Notes: generated from the letters alone by a model not told the origin. A stretch of 64,000 bases of DNA from Parapristionchus giblindavisi (GCA_943737045.1 CALSFV010000280.1:62001-126000), one strand, 5' to 3'. Numbered from the stretch's first letter, positions 47,401 to 59,740 are shown. Program-made: numbers and translations.

Positions 47401-50400
47401 ATGCGAGCGTCTTTTACCTACAAGAGGGACGCAGATAAGCATTCAGAGATGGGCGCGCTTCTCTCTAAGCGATCAAGGAAGGCGGATGAGGCGAGTTCGT
47501 CCTCTGCCGAGGAGAATCCAGACCGTCAAGGAGCCGGGCGAGAAGAACCGAAGAAGACGACGGTAGCTGATTTCGGATATCACTTCAAGGATGGACGCCT
47601 CCGCTCAATTGAGGTACTGCATTTATTTATTTATTCTTTATTCCATCAAATATATATAACAATATGGTGATGAGTGTAAGGGAAAAAGGGGTAGATGGAT
47701 TTCCGTCGCAGAAGCGATTTCGGTTTTGGTCAGTGGCAGTTTACAATGGGAAGGGTTTGCATTAGTTTCCTTTAGTTTCGTTTACTAGTTTACTAGTTTT
47801 TTTTAAAACTCGCGTTGCCATTATTCACCGTTCTTGCGACACTCTCACTTTCTTTTGTGAACGTTTTTCTCGTTCACTATGCTTTTAAAGGAAGAGTAAC
47901 CCTTGTTGAATCGTTTCACTGCGCTATGGTTTCCATTTTAGTGAGAATGATGGAAATATTAATGTGTTTGAAGCTAAGCGATCATTGATCAATTATCCTA
48001 AATTACTCCCGTTCAAACCATATTTTCTTTGAAGGGTGACCAACCCTTCCAATGGGTCGATCAGAAGCACTACGATGCACTGGGTGACGTCATCGAAGGT
48101 CAAGTGTTTGATATGCTGGAGGAGGCTGGATTGGAACGTCGCTGGGTGAGTCATGATAATATTTTATTATTCGGTGGTGCATAGAATCATGGTCGTCCAT
48201 ATTTGTCTCATACATGGGCGCCAACATGAGGGTGCCCACTGTAAAATTAGGGCTTTTCAAAAATTTGTGGAATACTCCCTGTAAAAAATGACGTTTAGAT
48301 GAAATATTTGATGAAAAAAGTGAAGGCCCCCTGTAAAATTAACCATTTTTCGTTCGAATGCCCCCTGTAGAATCGAGCTCCAGGTACCCCGCCCATGTAT
48401 GATTTGTCTCGACGTATATTATGCGCATGATGAATAATATTCACGAGAATGCTTACAATTCGCTGATGCATTTAAAGGCACGCCCCCGAACTAATTGTAA
48501 TTTGAAGCTCTCCGATCTGTCAATGCTCTGTCGTTTTATTTTTTTACGAGGGAGCGTTGCCAGAGCGGAGAGTAAAACTAGCTCGGAGTGTACCCTTAAA
48601 ACGACATGATCAAAAATATTCACGAGAACACTTACAATTCGCTACCTTCCCTGATGCATTTAAAGGCACACCCCGTACTACCTTGAAACTCTCCGCTCTA
48701 GCAATGCTATCTCGCTCTCTTCGTCTACGAGAGAGTGTTGCCAGAGCGGAGAATGAACTTGGCTCGGGATGTGCCTTTAAAAACACCGTTTGCATGTTGA
48801 CTATTTCATTCTCCCCACAGACGTAGCGGCCGAAACAAAATGAAGCACATTTTTGTTTAATAGTTTTATTGTTACAATATATTTTAAAATACGTGCATGC
48901 ATATCACTCTTGTACATTGATTTACTTAACTAACTGATAATTAACTAATTAATTTAATTAATTAACTAATTTAATTAATTAATTAACTAATTAACTTATT
49001 AAATTAACTGCAGGTCTCGAAGGAGGGCCGCAATTCCTTCCGTCGCTTCTACTTCGCCAGTCCCGGCTACAAGGACAAGATGCACATCCTCGTGCTCATT
49101 CACGGCAGTGGCGTCGTGAAGGCGGGCCAGTGGGCGAGAAGGTACCGTAACCGGCCTACCGTAATTAAAACCGTACTAATACCGTAATCTACCGTATCAT
49201 CGTCATCACAGCCAGAACCCACAGTAATCACTGTTTTCGTTGCTCCACGATCTCTGTTTTACTGACAATGAGAATAATAGAAATAGTGGGTTTGAAGCGA
49301 AGTGATCCTTGTCGAGGATCTTTGGTAGTCTAATCAATAACGTAACCAATGCGTACCGTAGTCAAGTCTGACGCCTACCGTAATCACTTCAGCCTGATCA
49401 TCAACGATTCGCTCGAACGTGGAACGCAGCTGGAGTACATTCGTCGTGGTCTCGAGCAAGGATGGGGTGTGGTCGTGCTCAACTACAATATGCCCTGCGA
49501 AGCTGGATCTACTGTAGGATATCGATTTATTGATTGATTTATTTATTGATTGGTTCATAATGCTTTATTGATTGATTTATCGAGATTTATTGATCGATTT
49601 ATGGATTTATTGATTGTTCCAGCACCATTGCGATCCGTGTGCGCACGCTGACGCAGAATGGTCGGACGCCTTCCCCGTAGAGGTAGAGGCTGCGCTGCTG
49701 GTCGTCGCGCACTCCTTCGGTGGATATATCATCTCCAGACAGGTACTGTACTTATTAACGATATCGATCGATATTAACTGTTCGTGCTGTTATACTTAAT
49801 GAGACGAGAGAGTGTGTAATGCAAGGAGTTTTCTTTTTTCTTCTTATAATTTTGCCACTTTTGAACAGCACATGAACTAGCGCTTACTAGTGAGCATGTT
49901 TCCCAAATCAATCGATATTCCCTTCAGGTTGACCGATGCGAGGCCAATCTCGATCGTCTAGCGGTCGTCTGCCTCACGGACGCTGGCTTTTCGAGTCAAC
50001 AATTCGATTTCGTCGCCAACTGGAACACCATGCCGAAGAAGATGCACTTCAGAACTAATAGGTGAGTCATTGATTTTCCGATCGATGTTAGTGGTTACTG
50101 TAGATGATCTAGTGTGCATCTACACTACTCATTAATATATTATTCTACCGTATGTCAGCAGATTTCCTGCCGTACATACCGTACGTACATCACTGGTTTA
50201 TAGAAATGTGATTCGGAAAAAATGTAAAAGATACTGATAATTTATTTTATCAATGTGTGTATGAACGAAACGAGAGACGTAAATATGACAAGTGAAAAGA
50301 GTTTGAAATATAAACATGTTTTATGTTTAATATATTATATTTAAATTTTATACCTTTCATATTTATTCATCTATTAAAGATATTTAAATATAAACTTAAT

Positions 50401-51019
50401 TCGCAGTTACCAAATCTTCTCCGGCGACGTGACGCACGTGGGCAGTTCGGCGTCTGCCATCAACTCCATCTTCCACTGTCTCAACCATGCGAACATGGAT
50501 ATGACTGATGATGAGTAAGTTATCGATTGATTAGCATATATTGTACATTATCGATTGATTACAGTATACAGTACTATTACTGAATTATCGATCGATTATA
50601 TCGAAATTATTGATCGGAATTATCGATCGATTTCAGGTTTGGGGACATTCTCGCCGACTGTGAGCAGATCATTCGAGATGAGTGGAAGGCGAAGCAGGCT
50701 GCCAAAAGAGGTACTGTAGATTTTTGATTGGTTTAAAAATGTGTTCAAATGATACTACATGGTTGATTATTGATTTATTGGAGCAGTAATAGTAAAATAT
50801 GGCATATTGTTGATTGACTGAATTGGGAATATTATTGATTGATTGCGGTGAACTATCAGGAACTTGGATTAATTATTGATTGGTTTCTTTATGCTGTTCA
50901 AAAGTTACGAAAATAAAACAAAGGCAGAACCTTCCCCGTTTCTCGCACTCTCTCGCCTCTTTTCCTTTCTTTTCGAGATTTTTGAGCAGCACATTTTAAT
51001 AATAATACTCTTTATGGTA

Positions 51020-51074
<55 letters not shown>

Positions 51075-51807
51075 TGTAGCCGAGGCGGATGCGGCCAAGG
51101 CGGAGAAGGAGTCGGTGAAGAGTCTCCAGTTGGAGGAGGTGCACTTTAGTGGCAGAGTGAAGATGGAGAAGGCCAAGGAGGCAGTGAAGACCGGAGAAGG
51201 AGCCGGAGCCGGAACCAGAGCCGGGACTGTAGAACAGGCTGTGAAGGACGATGGAGTAGACAAGAGTGAAGCACACAAGGATGAACCCAAGAAGGCCGCA
51301 GATACGGTACCACAGGTAGAGACAGCTCAAGACCAGGAAGAGGCCAGGAATGATGAGAATGCAGCGCCCACGGGCGAATTGGTCAAGCCTGAGGATGCTA
51401 CAGTATCTGTTCATGAGCCTGAGGCTGATACAGTACCCGCTGAAGAACGCATCAAGCCCGACGATGGTACAGTATCCTCTCAGGAGCCTGCCAAGACCGA
51501 ACCACATACAGTATCCAGCCAGGAGCCAGTGCCCACCCAGGAGGTTGTCCAGGCCGCAGGAGGTACGGTATCCGGCCAAGAGTCTGTCAAGTTGGAAGAT
51601 GATACTGTATCCTCCGAGGAGCCTACCGTAACCTCTGAGGAGTCCACGAAGATTGATAAAGAATCTACCAAGCTTGAAGCTGGTACATCATCATCCACTG
51701 AGGAGCACACCAAGCCTGAGGTCGATAAAGCAACCCATGAAGAATCATGTAAGCCCGAGGAGGAGCTTACTGCAGACAAGGAATGCACCCAATCGGTAGC
51801 TCAATGA
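47401..51807 (+). CDS. ARB2/FAM172-family protein with long acidic tail
   Basis: Nine exons (47401-47613, 48035-48145, 49014-49141, 49393-49513, 49623-49742, 49928-50061, 50407-50514, 50637-50710, 51080-51807) give 578 residues. ATG 47401 is 2 nt after TTGTTTAG, a trans-splice-like acceptor; a second in-frame ATG at 47449 opens MGALLSKRSRK, a possible myristoylation start. Family landmarks are FGYHFKDG, FQWVDQKHYDALGD, ILVLIHGSGVV, SLIINDSLERGTQ, GVVVLNYN and VVAHSFGGYI, the alpha/beta-hydrolase-like elbow of Arb2 domains. Human FAM172A/ARB2A is linked to Argonaute-dependent splicing, and yeast Arb2 to Argonaute complexes; a similar role here is inference. The last exon adds about 240 disordered residues with degenerate TVSSQEP units. 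Intron 2 contains two tandem MITEs. Confidence 0.88.
48206..48405. repeat. CATACATGGGCG...CCGCCCATGTATG element, copy 1
   Basis: CATACATGGGCGCCAACATG at the left and GTACCCCGCCCATGTATGAT at the right have inverted ends. Internal blocks are TGTAAAATTAGGGCTTTTC and GAATGCCCCCTGTAGAATCG. Other copies are at 56553-56748 (opposite orientation) and 57112-57298. Confidence 0.75.
48471..48785. repeat. two tandem CTTTAAAGGC hairpin MITE copies in FAM172-like intron 2
   Basis: Copy A is about 48471-48600 and copy B about 48657-48785. Both are preceded by ATATTCACGAGAA-CTTACAATTCGCT, so the unit duplicated together with flanking sequence. Each has a full left and right arm. Confidence 0.75.
48822..48930. 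repeat. GACGTAGCGGCCGAAACA dispersed repeat, copy 2
   Basis: GACGTAGCGGCCGAAACAAA runs to GTGCATGCATATCACTCTTG, matching 29521-29640. A TTAATTAA-rich stretch follows to 49010. Confidence 0.6.
51024..51074. repeat. (AAT)n microsatellite at an intron end
   Basis: About 17 AAT units end only 5 bp before the acceptor of the last FAM172-like exon. Confidence 0.9.
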
Positions 51808-52576
51808 AATTGACTACCTAACCCGGTGTACGGTGGAATTGGATCGGTTACAGTATTCGTGTACATATTGTATTTTGGCAATTTTTTTTGTATGCACTTA
51901 TTATCCATTATCTGTTATTGTATGCCGGATAAAGCGGTGAAAGTCATTGAATGATTTAACTCCAGAGTTCATATATACTGCTATCCGGGATGTAGTTTAC
52001 TCTTTTTGAGCTCGAAAACCTACAAAGAAGCCAAGTACGAGTGGTAGATCTAGGGAAGAATAAGGGTGAGAAGTAGGGGGAAAACGAATTGTTGAGCATT
52101 TCGTTGCATGTTTTGGGGGAATTTCGTTCTACTTTTAGAAGTGCAATAATAATAATTTATGTTTTTCGCAATACCCCAGCATTCTCTCTAGAGATAGACA
52201 AGGTTTTATTTGTTGTATTCCACAAAACATCCCAAGGAGAACGCGAGGCAGTGACGCGATAATTGTCATCACTTCCCATGCCTCCTGTGATCTACGATCT
52301 CTGACCCCCTTGTGGTTCTCTGATGATTGGTTATTGTTCTAGAGAAACGAGCTTTGATACGCCATCGTTATCCATTATCACAAATTATCGTAACCTATCG
52401 ATTACAGTAATCGTGTGCATACACTTTGTCATGTCGAATAAGACGTTGTGAAATTTATTGAAAGATTTATAATTCCAGAATTCTCATATACATAACTCTT
52501 TCGCAATCTACCCAGTACAATACGGTATACGGTATACGGAGGTATACGGTAACTAAAATCGATCGATACAATCAAT
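51808..52576. other. convergent 3' region between the FAM172-like and CISD3-like genes
   Basis: The two genes end facing each other. No further exon or RNA gene is visible. A few TACGGTATACGG units occur near 52520. Confidence 0.5.
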
Positions 52577-54101
52577 CTACTTCTGGAATCCGCCGTTCTT
52601 GGTACGGTAGCCGAGCTTGTGCGCGACACCCTCGTACACCGGGGAGTTGTCGCCGAAGACCACGCGTTCGGAGGCGTCGGCTGATCGGGGACGCGCCGGG
52701 ACCTGCAGGGTTATCGATTAGATCATTATTGATTAGGTCGTTATTGATTAGATCATTATTGATTAGATCGCCTTACCTCCTTATGGTTTCCATCACAGAG
52801 TGGTCGATGGTCGGTCTGCTTGCAGCCACACACACTGCAATGAGTGAGTTTCATGACCGACGTTAGAAATGGCAGTCACACAGTTCAGTTTCTTATATCA
52901 ATAAACACGTCCATGATAAATAGTATCCAGTTTAATGCTAATTATAGTGTTGCGCATTGGTAAGTTCACAAAATATCAAGTATATTTATCATTTCTTGAT
53001 TCACTACTTCACCCATTCGGAAGCCCACTACACATAGAGCCATACAGAATAATTATTGGTACCGTTTCGCCTTGTTATATTACAAGCATAGGGTCGATAA
53101 TTTATTATTATTATTATTATTATTACGACCACTTACTGGTACTGGGCAGTCTTCTCAACCTCGAAGAGCACAGGACGAGCAGCGGTGATGCCAGGAAGCT
53201 TGTGAGAGCCGTCGCAGAAGGGCTGAAATCATTGACATTAATAAGGAACCGGGGATTTCTGGAAAAATTTCGAGGGTGATACTACTTATAAAAGTATAAT
53301 TCTATATAATTTAATTTATTTATCTCTTCTGTACCGTGTTTTCTTGTAAAACGTATAATTATTATTATTATTATGACCTTATAAATTGTACGTTTAATAA
53401 GGTATACAAATTAACCAGCTCGGTGTTTCGGCGCAGGATTTCAGAAACCTAACCGGTCAGTGAATGAATAGAACATGAAGACCATTGAAGAGTTTTCTAC
53501 ATCTAGCAGGAATAGATTCGAAATAGGAAGAATCCATTGAGATAACGAAATTGTATATTCTGGTATAGAACGAGTTCAAAATGAGTAAAACATTATTAAT
53601 CATGTGTCCTATGCTTATTAGCTAACTTATTTAGAACAATTTACATATAAAGTGCATACATACTTATTCTTGTACATCTATTAATATTATTCATTTATCT
53701 ATTAATATTATTAATTTATTCGTACCTGAGTCTTTGAGATTCCACAAGCGCACCACGCGTACTGCTTGCCAGCCTGGAGCTCGACACGAACAGGCTTCTT
53801 AGTGTGGTCCAACCCCTATAAAATTTACTATTATAATCGAAATATGTCATAGTTAAAAATGCAATGTACTCATAAAATTAGATATTAATGAATCAAAAGT
53901 AGTTACTATAACTGACATCCGAATATTCCTTCAAACCCCTCTAATTGGTGCGAAAGTGGTCAAGAATCGCAAGGTACAACAACGAATGATAAGAACCTTG
54001 ATAGGGAGGAAATCAGCGGATGGATTCTTGACGATAACTCCGCTGGCCTTTGTGCGCACCTGCACAAGGGCAGAACCTCGCGCAGCCAGTCTGGATGCCA
54101 T
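52577..54101 (-). CDS. cisd-3: mitochondrial double-CDGSH iron-sulfur protein (CISD3 type)
   Basis: Five exons (54101-53997, 53815-53726, 53222-53137, 52834-52777, 52702-52577) give 154 residues. ATG follows ATTCCAG directly, suggesting trans-splicing. A mitochondrial presequence opens the chain (ASRLAARGSALVQVRTKA). There are two CDGSH motifs with the C-x-C-x2-S/T-x3-P-x-C-D-G-x-H pattern: CACGISKTQPFCDGSH, and CGCKQTDHRPLCDGNH split by the exon 3/4 junction. Each should bind one 2Fe-2S cluster through three Cys and one His. Two motifs in a soluble chain without a membrane anchor is the CISD3 arrangement (matrix), unlike CISD1/2. The short C-terminal extension (EGVAHKLGYRTKNGGF) is otherwise unremarkable. 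Confidence 0.93.
53590..53710. repeat. GTGCATACATACTTATTCTTG repeat, partial copy
   Basis: The block TTAACTTATTT...AAAGTGCATACATACTTATT and CTTGTACATCTATTAATA matches the right part of 29521-29640. It lies in intron 2 of the CISD3-like gene. Confidence 0.55.
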
Positions 54102-54521
54102 CTGGAATATCGATCGTACTTAGTGGTATCGCAATCCACCCAGAGCACTTTCGAATCAAAAGACAAAACGCGCAAAAATAAATAAAACCGAAAAATACGC
54201 CGAAACATGCCACACCATGAATGCGCTTTGAGAATCAAGTGCGTCCATCAATGGAGCTTGACGCGTTTCGTTCTCACACTTGGTTTCGCTGCGCATAAAT
54301 TAAATGTCCTCACAGTGCAATCACTTCTGCGGATTTTTCTCTATTTTCAAATAGTTGCTATCCTATACAACTACTTTTTATTCTCGAGTCGTTCTTGTTC
54401 GCACACCTATAGTTCAAATAATCGTATAAATCAATCAAAGCATCTACCAGGCATTATCTTATCTTTATTGATGTGTTTAATGTGTTGAGCAGACAGTCGT
54501 TATTGTCTTCTTTCATAGGAG

Positions 54522-57500
54522 ATGGGCAACCACTCGGCCAAATTATCGCATAAACAGCAGCATCAGCAACAGGAATCGGCTGCAGATGCTGCGCCGCAGG
54601 GATTTTCCCCCTCCAGACGAGCGAGTTATCCGATATGGAAGAAGCGCTTCGACCTCATCAGTGACGGTGCTGATGAGCTGACGAGAGCTCACTTTGTATG
54701 TTTTTTCTCTAAATCAATGCGTTTCTCCACCAGGGAGTCATTGAAAATTTGACGATATGGCACAAAATTACGGTATCGTGCGGAATGGTGTTCTTTAACC
54801 GTCTGCGCTCTCTCACTTTTGCGTACTCTCTATATAGACTCTCTAATAACTATTTTAAGCTCTACCTTTTTCTCTATCACACATTGTAACTCTCAAGGTA
54901 TCGTACACTCTTTTGACGTTCTGTCTATCGAAAGACCATCGTGCTGCATTCCAGTAGAACATTTGCCATGTTTTCAAACTGAATTGAAGTTTGTCTTTAA
55001 TTATGATATACTTTATGCGGTGCAAAAGTAAAGTATAATTATGATAGATAGCATAAATACGATGCTACGACTTAGGTAGCAAAGATGAAAATTACAATCA
55101 ATATGAAACTTTGCAGGACCAATTCGGCTCCGACTTTGGAGAGAAGTTATGGGCGTATTTCGCCGACGGCGATACCGTCAGTGCAGAGAGGTTCATGGAG
55201 AAGGTACTGATATCGATTAATTTAAGTTATCGATTAGTTACGTATCGATTGATTCGAGATATTTATCGATTGATTCGAGATAGTTATTGGTAGATTAGCT
55301 ACTTATAGATTGGTTTGATAGGCTTATCGATTCATTGAAGTTAAACGAAAGCATAGCTCGAAAGTACGTTCCAAACCACGACGCCTTATCGTATTTTGAG
55401 ATTTTGTTTTGCATCGTTACATTTGCCTGACGCGCCTACGCCGTCACGTAAAAAAACGTTACATTTGGCGACGCACGCGTCGACGTCAATTTTGGAGTGT
55501 GTTGGGTCCCAAGGGGAAAACCCTGATTGTCATCAGGGGTACGGTAGGAAGTTACCGTAACCATCGATCAATATTGGTTGGGTATCGTAACCTTTTACCG
55601 TACCCCTGATGACATTCAGGGTTTTCCCCTTGGGACCCAACACACTCCAAAAATGACGTCGACGCGCGCGTCGCCAAATGTAACGTTTTTTACGTGACGG
55701 CGTAGGCGCGTCAGGCAAATGTAACGATGCATTTGCAAACCTCTCCAATCCTTTCATTTTGAAAATCTATATCGCAGCTATTCGGATTGCGTCGATAGGT
55801 ATACCAAACTAATCGATATTTATCGATGCTAATCGATCGATTTTAATGGGCACTTGTTCGGTTTCTGGCCACGAAGAAGTTCCAGTACATTAAATTAATC
55901 GACATTTATCGATTGATTTGAAATTTGTATTGATTGATCTATTGATTTGAAATGTGTATTGATTTATCTATTGATTCGAAATTATTATCGATTTATTAAT
56001 CGATAACTATATCAAACTAATCGATATCTATCGTCACTTCTGCAGGCGGTTCCTCTCTTCGGCACTTCCACTGATGTTTACGTCAAGCTCGTCGATGACG
56101 CGGAAGCCTTCCTCCGTATGTCTTCTGATCTCGTTGACTGCTCACCGATCGATAATGATGAAGTCTTCGCGAACGTTCTCAGCACCGTGGTTAGTGCTTA
56201 AATTGTGTATTTTTTTTCACATACAATGAGCTGTATACCTATAGTGGATCGATACTGACCATACATTGCCATACCCTCGCAGTGCGAGGATTGACCCATT
56301 ATATAAGGCCCATTTTAGGCCACTTGATAAAAAAGGAGGCTAAAAATGACGATTTTTAAGTGAAAATAACGAATTCTGTGAATCAACCCACCCTATTTCG
56401 AGAATTGACCCACTATATAAAATAAACGGCAAGGGTACCGAAAATGTATGATACTGACATTATGAGGGTATGACAATGCATGATGTTACTCATCCGAATT
56501 CATTCGTATTTCACTTGCTGAAACATCTTTATGATGTACGATAAATTAAATCATACATGGGCGAGGTACCTGGAGCTAGATCCTACAGGGGGCATCTGAA
56601 CGAAAAATGGTAAATTTTTCAGGGGGCCTCCACTTTTTATTAAAAAATTTCACCTAAACGTCATTTTTTACAGGGGGCATCCCACAAATTTTCGAAAAGC
56701 CTTGAATTTACAGTGGGCACCCCCATGTCGGCGCCCATGTATGAATTAAATTAAATTAAATTAAATTAAATTAATGTTCCTTTACGAATGGCGCTCCCAG
56801 GGGCCGTACCCATGAACTCTGGCAAATCATTTACCTACAAACGCGTGACGTCGCAAGCGTATGGGAGGATTTTTGGAAAACGCCTCATCCTACGCTTGTG
56901 ACGTCACGCTAACGGTTTACGACCGTTAATGGATTCCTATGCAGAAGTCCTGCGGCGACGACTACCAGTCCACGGTGCAATGGAAGCACGCGGAGGCCGC
57001 CCGCATCGCCGATCCGCTCCAGCTGCGCTTCCACGCCGCCTTCTCGTCCATTCCCGTGCCGGTGAGTGGTCCCGTCACGATTGCTTGGAGTACGGTAGCT
57101 CCAATCGATAGATCCATACATGGGGGTGCCCCGCTGTAAAATTAGGGCTTTTCGAAAATTTGTGAAATACTCCCTGTAAGAAAATAACGTTTATGCGAAA
57201 TTTTTGAAAAAAAGTGAAGCCCCCCCTGTAAAATTAATCATTTTTCTTTCGGATGCTCCCTGTAGAGTCGAGCTACAGGTACCCCGCCCATGTATGACCC
57301 CGACTACGGTAGCTCCAATCGATCGATCAATAATATCTTCTTTTAGTCAATTCCCCGCTCAGACATCGTCTCGCCCTTCTGCATGTTCTACCTCCGAACG
57401 TCGATTCCCGCGTCGTATCTGCCGCCGCAGAACTATGAATGGTATACGGTAGTTTATTGATTTTTACCCAAAAATCGATAATCGTTTTTCAGGTCTAAGC

Positions 57501-59404
57501 TGTATTCCTCTCTGACCTCAGGAATGTCGACAAGTCGCTTCGAGAGTACCGTCTTCGGCTATAAGAGTCGGTTAGTAGACTACAGTATCCTTTTTGGTAA
57601 TCAATCGATAATTATCGTAATCTTCCTAAAGTTTTACATTCTATAGCCAATCAGTAGCTTTTTTTGCTAAAGTTTTATCACGAGAATTTACAACCTGATA
57701 GGCAATTTTTCATATTGCTCAATTATGATCTTAATTGCCAATGAGTACTATAGTTGATGATTAATGCGCATATAACTACCGTAATCTCTTCCACTCTTAC
57801 AGTACCCTCGCCCTGATCCGTACATCGGCGGGTATCTTCGCGCTTGGCGTCGATCAGGAATGGCGGCACTCCCTGGCACCATTTGGCGGTCCCGACGCGT
57901 TCCTCGTCAAGTACGGTAGATCCTAATTATCGATTGACTGCTGTAGCTTTCATTTCATCCATTGGGTGGGGGTAAACCGTTCTATAGATTTGTTAATATA
58001 ACCCTCTGGTATTCTATCAAGGAGTTACCGTAACCTCCTCCCCTTTTCAGGTAAGTATATTCAGGATAAGAGGTTACGGTAGCTATATTCAGGGGATGAG
58101 GTTACGGTAGCTATATTCAGGGTAGAAGGTTACGGTAACTGTATTCAGGGGATTACGGTAACTATGTTCAGGCTCGCTCCCGGTCCGACGGTGGTCACGT
58201 ACAGTGGAGCGTCAAACATCTTCTGCAATCTCAAACTACGAGCGACCAAGATGGGCATATCGTGGAAGAGCGCACCGCTTGATGTGGACAAGGACCTGTC
58301 ACAGGTTCACGAGATGGAGGTACGGTAGCATCCGAAGATTACTGTAGGATGGTTACGGTAGCTTGCGGAGATTACTGTAGGAGGGTTACGGTGGGTTTCG
58401 AAGATTCACTACGGTAGTTTTCTGTAATATCTAACCGTATGAAACAGGATTACGGTAGCTATCATGATCACTGTACATGGGTGGTTGCGGTATTTATGGG
58501 GAGTATGGTAGTCGTGATACCGTAACTCGCGAGTGGCATGATAGGAATCTTTGGAGAACCCTAATTGCTGCCCAGCAAATTTACCACTCCAATCAACTGA
58601 TAAAATGGTTCTGATGATGTAGATAATGCAATGTAATTGTTCACAACGTCTGCGGGTGTGGGCGAATATTTTGGGGAGTACGGTAGTCGTGATATCGTAT
58701 ATCGATGATACCGTATTGTTCACCTCGCGATTGCAGGTGTGGGCGTGCGGTGCGGCCACCCATCTCGAGGAGCACTCAAAGCTCAAGGTGTGGCAGAAGA
58801 ATCAAATTGAGAAGAACAAAAAGGTGAGAGGGATTATTGATTGATGACATTTGTTCTCTGGTATTTTAAAACTTACAGTGTACTTATCACAAAATGCATG
58901 GGGTGATCGATCAATTATGGATTATTGATGATTAATCAATTATTGATTATTGATTATTAATCAATTATTGATTATTGATTATTAATCAATTATTGATTAT
59001 TGATTATTAATCAATTATTGATTATTGATTATTAATCAATTATTGATTATTGATTATTATTCAATTATTGATTATTGATTATTAATCAATTATTGATCAT
59101 TAATCAATTCTTGATTAATTATCAATTATTGATTATTATTTTATTATTGATTATTTATTGATTATTGATTATTAAGCAATTATTGATTATTTATTGATTA
59201 TTGATTGTTAATCAACTATTGATTATTGATTATTAATCAATTATTGATTATTTAATTTTGATTATTGATCATTTATTGATTATTCAGGTTCCCCTTCCGG
59301 GCAACTGGGACGACAACGCGGACAAGACGCTGCTAGAGATGGCCGGGTTCCAGTTCTCCAATGAGAGAAACAACGACCCGAGACCAGAGGAGAGACGGGA
59401 ATGA
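54522..59404 (+). CDS. TLDc-domain protein, MEAK7 (TLDC1) type
   Basis: Ten exons (54522-54695, 55117-55203, 56046-56189, 56945-57061, 57347-57441, 57493-57570, 57803-57910, 58172-58319, 58737-58823, 59288-59404) give 384 residues. ATG lies 3 nt after TTTCATAG. The N-terminus MGNHSAKLS fits N-myristoylation, as in mammalian MEAK7, which sits on lysosomes and promotes an alternative mTOR signal. The C-terminal half carries the TLDc domain: [68 protein letters not shown]. TLDc domains also bind V-ATPase in other proteins. The tail after the domain (about 60 residues) is charged. Assignment to MEAK7 rather than another TLDc protein rests on the myristoyl start and overall order, so it is probable rather than certain. 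Confidence 0.85.
54750..54900. repeat. AATTACGGTAT / CTCTCACTTTTGCG MITE, degraded copy
   Basis: AAAATTACGGTATCGTGCGG and GCGCTCTCTCACTTTTGCGT match the element at 10303-10492. It lies in intron 1 of the TLDc gene. Confidence 0.5.
55411..55730. mobile_element. 320-bp hairpin element in TLDc intron 2
   Basis: GCATCGTTACATTTGCCTGA at the left and TCAGGCAAATGTAACGATGC at the right. The arms continue as close complements for about 150 bp each (for example GTCCCAAGGGGAAAACCCTG). The loop near 55560-55590 holds an inverted TACGGTA / TACCGTA pair. Confidence 0.85.
56553..56748. repeat. CATACATGGGCG element, copy 2 (inverted)
   Basis: CATACATGGGCGAGGTACCT at the left, CCCATGTCGGCGCCCATGTA at the right. 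Its internal order is the reverse complement of 48206-48405. It lies in intron 3 of the TLDc gene. Confidence 0.75.
56805..56925. repeat. hairpin next to exon 4 of the TLDc gene
   Basis: GCGTGACGTCGCAAGCGTAT faces CCTACGCTTGTGACGTCACGC, ending about 20 bp before the exon. The centre (GGAAAACGCCTC) resembles the hairpin at 19966-20078. Confidence 0.6.
57112..57298. repeat. CATACATGGG element, copy 3
   Basis: CCATACATGGGGGTGCCCCG at the left and CCCCGCCCATGTATGACCCC at the right, in the same orientation as 48206-48405. It lies in intron 4 of the TLDc gene. Confidence 0.75.
58918..59284. repeat. 25-bp tandem repeat filling TLDc intron 9
   Basis: Units of TTATTGATTATTGATTATTA followed by ATCAA repeat about a dozen times, then degrade. 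Each unit contains the palindrome AATCAATTATTGATT. Confidence 0.9.
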
Positions 59405-59482
59405 GGATTACGGTACTCGGTATTGTACCGATATTCCCATACCGTAACCGATGGGTTACTGTACCCGTATCGTAGACTGCTT

Positions 59483-59488
59483 AATAAA
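59483..59488 (+). terminator. poly(A) signal of the TLDc gene
   Basis: AATAAA 79 bp after the stop codon. Confidence 0.6.
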
Positions 59489-59571
59489 GTTAGAACCAAC
59501 CCCCACCCCCATGACACTCCGCCATTATCGATTTGTATTGAGTACTGATTGTTCATAATGTTTGCTTAATA

Positions 59572-59740
59572 TTGGGTTGGTGCATAGATTTCTGAATTTT
59601 TGTGGGGTTCCCTTTTCGCCATCCGTCTAACAATAAGCAAGTGCTTGTGATAGTACATTCTGCAAAAGAACGCTTAAACTCAAAAACAAAACAATAAATC
59701 AAAAGTGTCAAAAAATTCATAAATTTAGGCACCAACCTAA
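59572..59740. mobile_element. mariner-like MITE
   Basis: The ends TTGGGTTGGTGCATAGATTT and AAATTTAGGCACCAACCTAA are inverted, with TA on both sides. GGTTGGTGC termini are typical of mariner elements. At 169 bp it has no transposase. Confidence 0.8.
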
